Source: Mytilus edulis (taxonomy: Eukaryota; Mollusca; Bivalvia; Mytilida; Mytilidae). Taken from it: a DNA stretch of 64,000 bases. Shown here piece after piece: positions 57,229 through 64,000 of the stretch; within the stretch, counting starts at the first letter, position 1, and every line of letters starts with the position of its first letter. Location of the stretch: NCBI RefSeq assembly GCF_963676685.1, contig NC_092356.1, positions 17,161,750 through 17,225,749 of the forward strand. Reading direction: 5' to 3'. A program made the position numbers and the translations under genes. The notes beneath the pieces were generated by a model that saw nothing but the letters and a program-made list of their open reading frames with translations, ran no database searches and had not been told where the DNA came from.

Positions 57229-58491
57229 GAATATTAAATGTTTTGCCTGACAATTTTGCATTTATTTACAATATTAGCACCAGGTTTGAAGTAATAAGAT
57301 TTATTCCACTTTTTAACCAAGTTGAAACAACATTCAAACGACATGATGAATCCAAAAACAGTTTGACGTCAGCATAGTTAATCATACTAGCACTTTCTTT
57401 AAGATTAAAATATGACAGCTATTGTCGGTTTCCGGACTTGACCCAGCTTTGTTTTGCTTTATAAATTGTTGACCGTGCAAAGATTTATAATGTGTAACAA
57501 TAAGAAGAAAAATATGAAGACATTGACGATCCCTGTAACTGTTAAACTAGGCTAATTCGATTTAAGGTCAATTTATTTTAAGAACTCATCACAAGGCAAT
57601 ATTTCTATAAATGGTATTTATAATAACTGTCGGTACTTCATTATTCAAAATCAATTATACAGCAAGCGCATTGTGTCAATTTCCAACATAAAATTTGACA
57701 CGGCATTTACATTATAAATAAGTAAAGAAGTTTTCTGTAATAACAATTATGACAATTTGAGAATTTATATTCTAGAAATTGGCTAATTAATAGAAAAAGC
57801 AATGCAATTCCATTCAGAACTCTAATTTCCTTTTATGAATTATAGCTAGATATTTGAATTCATAACATTTGTTTCTAATTTGGATTGCTCACAGGAAATA
57901 ACGTGCTGGTATTAAATGCTTTTTTGAACTTTTTAAAATACAAAATGAACCGACTATTGAAAAAGTTAACAGAAGACAAATAATTCATTAAAGGTCATAT
58001 TTTTCAAAACTATTTATCGATGCTTAAAACCAATTAACAAAGTCATTAAGTTGGTGTTGAAGACGTATATAATGGTGAAACATTTCTCATGTTTATACAA
58101 TTTTGCTTTCGGAACTAAAACAGTTTCGAATCAGTGACATAAGAAACAGACATATTTATCTTTCGGTATCTATCTAGTTTTAGTAAACTATCGACATTAC
58201 GAACTGAGTTGACTGTTAGTATTTCCTTTTAAAAATATCAAGACTCGATAAGAACCTCCATAAGGCTATACATGTATTCATTTAATGCGTATACAAGAAA
58301 AAGATTGAATAATAAAAACAAATGGCACTGGTAGTAAGGTGCGAACCGGTGACGGAGCAGAAACTGATTACCTTTATGGATCACATGATCTTACGCTCTC
58401 AGTTATTGATACGTTATGTGTTTTAGTACACTGTGTATATATATAGTATTTTGTGAAATTTTGTTCCTTGTCTCCATGATGTTTGTTTGGT
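57229..58491. other. No gene recognised
   Basis: AT-rich DNA. A GGTGCGAACCGG stretch near 58340 recalls a Pol III B box in reverse, but no tRNA fold forms. Confidence 0.4.
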
Positions 58492-58714
58492 AATATCCCA
58501 GTTCCACTTGGCCACGATCGCACTACGATCTGTGAAAAAAATGCAAATTTTGATGATCGTAGTACGATCGTGTAGATCGCAGAAAGGTCGTATCACGGTC
58601 GTAGTGAGGTCTTCAAGATCGTGATCAGTGTGGCTAATACCCCAGTCCCACTAGGCCACGATCGCACTACGATCTGTGAAAAAAATGCAAATTTTGATGA
58701 TCGTAGTTTAAATG

Positions 58715-58885
58715 GTTTAACACCAGTAATATTTTGGGTCCTTTATATGGTCCTATATGCTGATTGATGTGAGCCAAGGCTCCGTGTTGAAGGCCGTACC
58801 TTGGCCTATAATGGTTTACTTTTATAAATTGTTACTTGGATGGAGAGTTGTCTCATTGGCACTCATACCACATCTTCCTATATAT
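58715..58885 (+). repeat. Family B unit inside TIR element 1
   Basis: GTGAGCCAAGGCTCCGTGTT, GAAGGCCGTACCTTGGCCTA, CATACCACATCTTCCTATAT. Confidence 0.85.
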
Positions 58886-59259
58886 ACTGACACATCTGTG
58901 TCATCTCTGCTATCGTTCACTAAAATATCGTCATTGAGCTTTGTGGACCAGCAATAGGTTGTAATTTAGGTTGAATTGGTCGGTCCGACATCTCTGCTTG
59001 ATCAGGATTACTTTGCTCCCTCTGCCTTTACATCAACTCCTACCACCATGCCCACGTGTTCTGGTAGAATTTGGTGGCATGACTGTATTGTTTCCGAGAA
59101 ATCTACGATTTAATCAGAAATGGAAGGAATTGAACTGTATTGATATGGAACACGATGTTGACGTTATTGCTGAGAACGTAACTTGTTTTCTGGGGGGAAA
59201 TGCCGACGTCGTAAATGGTTTTAGTAATTTGAAGACGTTACGTTTGTGGACTCAGCTTT

Positions 59260-59455
59260 GTGCACGCCGTCAGTACGATCGCGCTATGGACGTAGTATAA
59301 TCGTGGTAAGAACGTGTTATAATCGCAGTAAGATCGTGTTAAAATCGGATAACTCGTGGTATGGTCGTAGTGAGAACGTGAAGAGCGTAGAAAGATCTTG
59401 AAAAGCGTAGTGAGGTCGCAGAATAAGCGCGGTGAGAACGTGGTATAATTTACAT
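59260..59455 (+). repeat. 11-bp repeat array, forward
   Basis: About fourteen diverged units of CGTRGTRWGAW (CGTAGTATAAT, CGTGGTAAGAA, CGTGTTATAAT, CGCAGTAAGAT and so on) at a mostly constant 11-bp step. Confidence 0.85.
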
Positions 59456-59569
59456 TTTCATGCCACTCATACCGCGACCTCACCACGATCTAAATTTATT
59501 TTAGATCGTGGTGAGCGTGGTGCGATCGTGGTCTAGTGGGACTGGGGCTTAACTTTGAACATGTTCAAA

Positions 59570-59890
59570 CAATCGTGGTGCGGTCGTGGCGAAATCAGAT
59601 CGTAGTAGAAGCGTAGTGAGAGCGCACTTAGATCGTAGTAAGATCGCAAAGGTCGCTGTACCATCGTAGCGAGAGCGTAGCGAAAGCGTGATTTTATTCA
59701 GAGAAACTGCGCTACGATCTCTTTGCGACGTTATTGCGACCTCACTACGACCATCACGTTCTCACTGCGACCCAACTACGATTCCACTACGACTATACCA
59801 CGCTATTCACGACCATAGTACGATTCTAGCACGCCCTTGTCGTCCTCATCACGCTCTTCTTACGACCTGACTACGTTCATACTACGAACA
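59570..59890. repeat. 11-bp repeat arrays, forward then inverted
   Basis: Forward units to about 59690, then the complementary form (ACCTCACTACG, ATTCCACTACG, ACCTGACTACG and others) to about 59890. Short open frames here are by-products of the 11-bp repeat. Confidence 0.85.
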
Positions 59891-60057
59891 TCATTCTCAT
59901 TGTCATTTTCACATTAAATATATAAAATATCTCAAGGTTTTGTTTGTCTGTATGTACAAATGTAATTGGGAATTCTTGTTCATTTTGTCTTACGGCTCAA
60001 CCATGCTTCTCGTTTTCATATAGATTAATCCGTTGATTTTCCCGTTTGTATGGTTTT

Positions 60058-60216
60058 ACACTAGTAATTTTGGAGACCCTTTATAGCTTGCTGTTTGGTG
60101 TGAGACAAGGCTTCGTGTTGAAGGCCGTTCCTTGGCCGATAATGGTTTTCTTTTAAAAATAGTTACTTGGCGATGGAGAGTTGTCTCATTGGCACTCATA
60201 CCAAATCTTCCTATAT
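60058..60216 (+). repeat. Family B unit inside TIR element 2
   Basis: ACACTAGTAATTTTGGAGAC, GTGTGAGACAAGGCTTCGTG, GTTGAAGGCCGTTCCTTGGC, CATACCAAATCTTCCTATAT. Confidence 0.85.
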
Positions 60217-60436
60217 ATATATTGACACATCTGTGTCATCTCTGCTATCGTTCACTAAAATATCGTCAATTCAGCTTTATAGACCAGCAATAGGTTTTAA
60301 TTTACGTCGGATTGGTCGGTCCGACATAACTACTTGATCAAGATTCGTTACTATCAGAGCTTCCTCGGCCTCTACATCAACCCCTACCACCACGCCCACG
60401 TGCGATCGTGGTCTAGTGGGACTGGGGCTTAACGTC

Positions 60437-61206
60437 TTCATTTTAGATTTAATTAATCGCTTTTTACTTCTCTTTTAATTTTTTTTAATAATTTTTATAT
60501 AATTATGTAACACCATAATATATTCTATACATATTGATATTTTTGTTTCATTGTGACGTTCAATATCGTTTTATATTTAATCTATGCATGTATGTCGTCT
60601 ATATTTTTTTTTAAGTAAACTTAATATTATAGACTAAGTATTCATGGTATTAACATTTTCCTTTATTTTGTAAAAAACAACATTTCTCTTGCTTTAAAGA
60701 TTTTAATAATAAACCTTCACTGTGGTGAAGCTATTTCGCACTGAAGTTTTCAAAGAGAGCACTAATTACATTATCAATCAGCCATTCAACGATTGACATA
60801 TATCCACAAGAAATAGAAGAAAAAAACCTTCGGCTCTTAAATCAACCACAGTGAGAACTGTCATTGAAGGAATTTAGAAATGATATTTAAAACGTCTTTG
60901 TTGCATAAACACATTAGGAGTGATCAGATCTACAGGGGGTTTAAATATTCCATTGAAACTTCATAATCTGACTAAAGATTAGAATTATATCGCTATACTG
61001 TTAACTTTGACACGGAGTTATGTTTGTATTGTCCTTCAGATTTTACCATACTTATATTCTAAGGAGTTCAGTTTCAAGTGGAGAATCTGTCGATCAATTA
61101 CGGATTCTCAAGGACGGATATTTGAGAAATAAAAACAATATCTTAAATTCGAATAGAATGAAAGAAAAAATCACCACATGCCCTTAATTGAAATCGAAAA
61201 CTTTAC
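60437..61206. other. No gene recognised
   Basis: AT-rich DNA without supportable features. Confidence 0.4.
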
Positions 61207-61410
61207 TTAAACTTTTAATGTTTTAACATTGTGGTTAACTGCAGATAAACAATCAGCAATTATCTTGGTCGAACAATGCCATTTATCACACGAAATTTCT
61301 ATGACGTTGTGCACTTTCTCTATAATTTCTCTGTCGTTGTGCACTTTCTCTATAATTTCTGTGACGTTGTGCACTTTCTCTATAATTTCTGCACAATTAT
61401 CATCTGACAT
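61207..61410 (-). CDS. Small repeat-containing ORF, function unknown
   Basis: 67 codons from ATG 61410 to a stop at 61207. Three in-frame copies of EIIEKVHNV(T/D/I), a 10-residue amphipathic unit encoded by the 30-bp minisatellite, sit between MSDDNCA and a Cys-containing C-terminal part (ISCDKWHCSTKIIADCLSAV). The repeat unit is a multiple of three, so the frame survives copy-number change. No domain, signal peptide or splice context is recognised. It may be a small gene, an exon, or a chance frame over a minisatellite. Confidence 0.25.
   Translation of the reverse strand: MSDDNCAEIIEKVHNVTEIIEKVHNDREIIEKVHNVIEISCDKWHCSTKIIADCLSAVNHNVKTLKV
61302..61392 (+). repeat. 30-bp minisatellite, three units
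   Basis: GTTGTGCACTTTCTCTATAA-containing units repeat at exactly 30 bp with only a few differences in the spacer (GTGACG, CTGTCG). Confidence 0.95.
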
Positions 61411-62108
61411 TTTTCCTATTCATTGGATCTTATCACGAAAAAGACCACAAAGTCAACTGCTAACTTAAGTTTATCTTTGAGTAGAAACGAGACACTATCA
61501 ATACGTATTCCATTAGCTCCAATGTCGCCTTTCTGACTCGACATGGTTTCGTATTTATACTTTTAATACAAGCTTTTTCGGCTTGCTCGGAAGGTACAAA
61601 GACCAAGCATATTCTGATCAGAAACTTTTATATTAAATTTATTTATAAAATTAGTTATAGATATTTCTTGATTTCACAATATCACACCCTCTACACATGA
61701 AAACTTTTATAATGCACGATTTCGTGCGTATAGTATAATTTTTTCCATCATTACTTTTTATTTCTCACCCTCCAATTCACATTGTTCATCGATTATGTTC
61801 TATTTCCGTTTGTAACATTTTGACTAAGTGAATTCGTCTGGCAACAATGGCAAGACACTTAGATGGTCGATGAGCCCAATCTCGCTCTCTTTGGAGTACA
61901 TTGGATTCTCTCAGTTTATGTGTGTCACCGCGAGTTCATCGGTAAACTTGTGTTGCCTAAACGTATACCCGGTGTCAAATGTTTATTTTTTCAACTTCGT
62001 AATGGACCTTTGAACTATTCGAGTACCACCGACAATTCTTCAACGGTATGTTATATTTAGCTAGTTGTTTGAGAACTAAAATAGATGGTGTTTAGAAGAT
62101 ACTGCAAC

Positions 62109-62142
<34 letters not shown>

Positions 62143-62216
62143 ATGCTTACAACTCTTGCAAAGATATATCTCTTTTCTAACCATTCCCTAATTTCCCCCA
62201 ACAATCACCTTAACAA
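61411..62216. other. Unassigned; poly-A tract
   Basis: A 38-base A run at 62114-62151 may be the tail of a retrotransposed sequence or simple slippage. An open frame at 61863-62060 (FIGKLVLPKRIPGVKCLFFQ) ends beside a GTATGT but matches nothing I know. Confidence 0.4.
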
Positions 62217-62485
62217 CAATGTGGTGTCCGTCATACACTATTGAAACACGATTAACATGTACCAATAAATTAAGTCAGACATTACAATGCAATATAAATG
62301 AAAACAAGAAACTGCAGTAAATTCTTAATTATAATTGACAACATACTTGTTTTGCTTGAACACATTGTTGCTATGCGTAATTGTTACAACTTGATAATGT
62401 GTTAAGCATCAGTTTTTGTCTGGCATTTGTAAGGTTTCGTGTCAAAACAATCGACTTAGAGTTCGTCTTCGGTAAAATCCTAATC
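62217..62485 (+). repeat. Duplicated 270-bp segment, copy 1
   Basis: CAATGTGGTGTCCGTCATAC, AACAAGAAACTGCAGTAAAT, CATACTTGTTTTGCTT and AACAATCGACTTAGA recur in order at 63115-63393, 898 bp on. Confidence 0.85.
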
Positions 62486-62497
62486 TAAACTTACTTA

Positions 62498-62680
62498 GGC
62501 CGTTAGTTTTCTCGTTTGAATTGTTTTGTATTTGCCATTTTGGGACCTTTATAGATGACTACGGTATATGGGCTTTTCTCATTAATAAAGGCCGTATGGT
62601 GACCTATAGATGATAATCTCTGTTTCATTTTGTTTCTTGCGGAGAGTTATCTCATTGGCAACCATACCACATATTCTTTT
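62498..62680 (-). repeat. Dispersed repeat, family A
   Basis: GGCCGTTAGTTTTCTCGTTT, AAAGGCCGTATGGTGACCTA, GCAACCATACCACATATTCT in order. Confidence 0.85.
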
Positions 62681-62699
62681 TTTTATATTTACCGACTAT

Positions 62700-62818
62700 A
62701 TTGTTCGGGTTTTTCTCGTTGTTGAAGGCCGTACAGTTGTCTATATTTGTCATAATCACTCCATTTTAACTGTAGTGGATAATTGTCTCATTGGTAATCA
62801 TACCACATCTTCTAATTC
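62700..62818 (-). repeat. Dispersed repeat, family A fragment
   Basis: GTTGAAGGCCGTACAGTTGT and GGTAATCATACCACATCTTC. Directly follows the preceding copy. Confidence 0.8.
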
Positions 62819-63114
62819 TGATTTGAATCTATACTTATTACTTTGATATTTAGATCGTGTCCAAGGACTTGTTGATACGTTTTTGGCTTTAAACACTACA
62901 CTAGGCAACATTAACTACATGTGTGTCATGATACCGCTTTTTATTGATGAGCAAACCTGGTTATTATCGGTGAAGAACACTTACATTTTGCAGGAAACTT
63001 GAAAAAAGGAAGTTTGGTAAGCATGCCAACAATAGAAAAATAAGATGTTTGATTGACTATGAGACAAATAAGTTATCGGAACAGAACGCACCTTGCCACG
63101 AGCAGCATTTCAAA

Positions 63115-63393
63115 CAATGTGGTGTGCGTCATATACTATTGAAATATTATTAACAAGACCCAATAAATTGATATTGAGTTCGACATTACATTGCAATGTA
63201 TATGAAAACAAGAAACTGCAGAAAATTCTTAATTACAATTGACAGCATACTTGTTTTGCTTCAGCAGATTGCTGTCATGTAAAATTGTTGCAACTTGATA
63301 ATGTGCTAAACACCAGATTTTGTATAGCACTTATAAGGTTTTGTATCAAAGCAATCGACATAGCCTTTTTGTCTGTAAAATCCTAATCTGATA
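63115..63393 (+). repeat. Duplicated 270-bp segment, copy 2
   Basis: Diverged counterpart of 62217-62485, same orientation. Confidence 0.85.
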
Positions 63394-63639
63394 TTGATAG
63401 GATATTCACTCCCGTGATATTTACATTTTTTTACAATAGTTGTTTGAACCATTTATTGATTGATTAAAACCACTGTTAGCAAAACCTGACTGTATGATAA
63501 GGGTCTCTCAACTGAGAAATGTACTGAAAGTAACTTATCAGGAGTTTATTGTAAAAACTGGACGTCACTGCGGTCACCTTTTCATCGTCGTCATGTGAAT
63601 CATTTAAACGGCTGACATTTTGATCAAATATAAAAAAAA

Positions 63640-64000
63640 AAAGAAGATTTGGTATAATTGCCAATGAGACAACTATCCACAAGAGACCAAATGACACAGA
63701 AATTAACAACTATAGGTCACCGAAGCTCCTTCAACAATGAGCAAATCCCATACCGCAAAGTCAGCTATAATAAAAGGCCCCGAAATGGAAAATGTAAAAC
63801 GATTCAAACGAGAAAACTATCAGCCTAATTTATGTTTAAAAATTGAGTGAAAAACAAATATGTAACACATCAACAAACGACCACTACTGAATTACAGGCT
63901 CCTGTCTTTGGACAGGCACAAACATACAGAATATGGCGGGGTTAAACATGATAGCGGGATTCCAACCCTCCCCTAACCTTGAACAGTGGCTTAACATTAT
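63640..64000 (+). repeat. Dispersed repeat, family A, longest copy (runs off the window)
   Basis: All family A blocks are present (GAAGATTTGGTATAATTGCC to GCTCCTGTCTTTGGACAGGC), extended by GGCGGGGTTAAACATGATAG and CCAACCCTCCCCTAACCTTG. The full element is therefore longer than 360 bp and other copies are truncated. Confidence 0.9.

Larger units (their letters stand above)
58492..60436. mobile_element. Two related TIR elements with 11-bp repeat arrays
   Basis: Left ends CCCAG(T)TCCCACT(A)GGCCACG at 58498 and 58641 and right ends GGTCTAGTGGGACTGGGGC at about 59531-59549 and 60410-60428. Both right ends run into TTAA. Matching interior blocks (TGACACATCTGTGTCATCTC; GCAATAGGTT; ACCACGCCCACGTG) occur at 58886-59056 and 60225-60402, each preceded by a family B unit, so the B unit was part of the element before duplication. 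TIRs and TTAA suggest a Kolobok- or piggyBac-like non-autonomous element; this is tentative. Confidence 0.75.

Noticed and set aside
58320-58400. Possible tRNA or tRNA-derived repeat (GGTTCGCACC on the minus strand)
   Set aside because: Resembles a Pol III B box, but no acceptor stem, anticodon arm or A box at proper spacing could be drawn.
58971-59300. 109-codon plus-strand frame
   Set aside because: It crosses from an interior block shared by both TIR elements into the 11-bp array. The end of the protein is array translation and the start has no domain.
59688-59870. 60-codon Arg/His/Thr-rich frame
   Set aside because: Entirely a translation of the 11-bp DNA repeat.
61863-62060. Exon-like frame before GTATGT
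   Set aside because: No acceptor with a polypyrimidine tract, no recognisable domain and overlapping alternative frames. Insufficient support.

Overview
This is an AT-rich, gene-poor, intron- and repeat-dominated stretch of a metazoan nuclear genome. The dispersed repeats, hammerhead-ribozyme retroelements, Harbinger and LINE remnants, and a class A GPCR fit a marine bivalve, most probably a Mytilus-type mussel. That taxonomic call is my recognition of repeat families, not a database result. No operons, CRISPR arrays, rRNA or convincing tRNA genes were seen.

Layout. 1-6.1 kb: repeats and featureless DNA. 6.1-14.3 kb: a composite mobile element about 8.16 kb long, with inverted arms of roughly 300 bp carrying ten copies of a 13-bp motif. 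A complete Harbinger transposon (6258-10061; 14-bp TIRs, ATA target duplication) sits inside its left arm. The right arm preserves the empty target site. The interior also holds a broken LINE reverse-transcriptase gene. 15-20 kb: tandem and dispersed repeats, including a perfectly duplicated 63-bp block, and three hammerhead ribozyme motifs, one fully canonical. 19.9-21.1 kb: three exon-like segments that look like the 3' ends of convergent genes (an acidic tail on +, a Tyr-rich tail and a membrane-helix exon on -). 22.5-23.4 kb: a foldback element with 9-bp target duplication. 25.3-25.7 kb: a two-ribozyme retrozyme.

28.4-33 kb and 37.1-41.4 kb are two old segmental tandem duplications. The first holds an orphan Cys-containing exon, the second a decayed stretch resembling the C terminus of the HSCB co-chaperone. 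38.9-44.1 kb holds several TIR or hairpin elements. 45.4-46.6 kb (-) is the one clear host gene, an intronless-CDS rhodopsin-class GPCR. 49.9-51 kb is a cluster of hairpins and 136-bp tandem repeats. 54.8-56.0 kb carries a truncated L1-type ORF1 gene bracketed by a perfect 33-bp inverted repeat. 58.5-60.4 kb has long arrays of a diverged 11-bp unit belonging to TIR elements. 61.2-64 kb has an in-frame 30-bp minisatellite ORF, a duplicated 270-bp segment and more high-copy repeats.

The genes do not form a pathway. The Harbinger transposase and Myb-like protein act together. The GPCR is an independent host gene. Nearly everything else is mobile or duplicated DNA. Repeat families are given working labels (A, B, C, D, F, G, I) because I could not search a repeat library.
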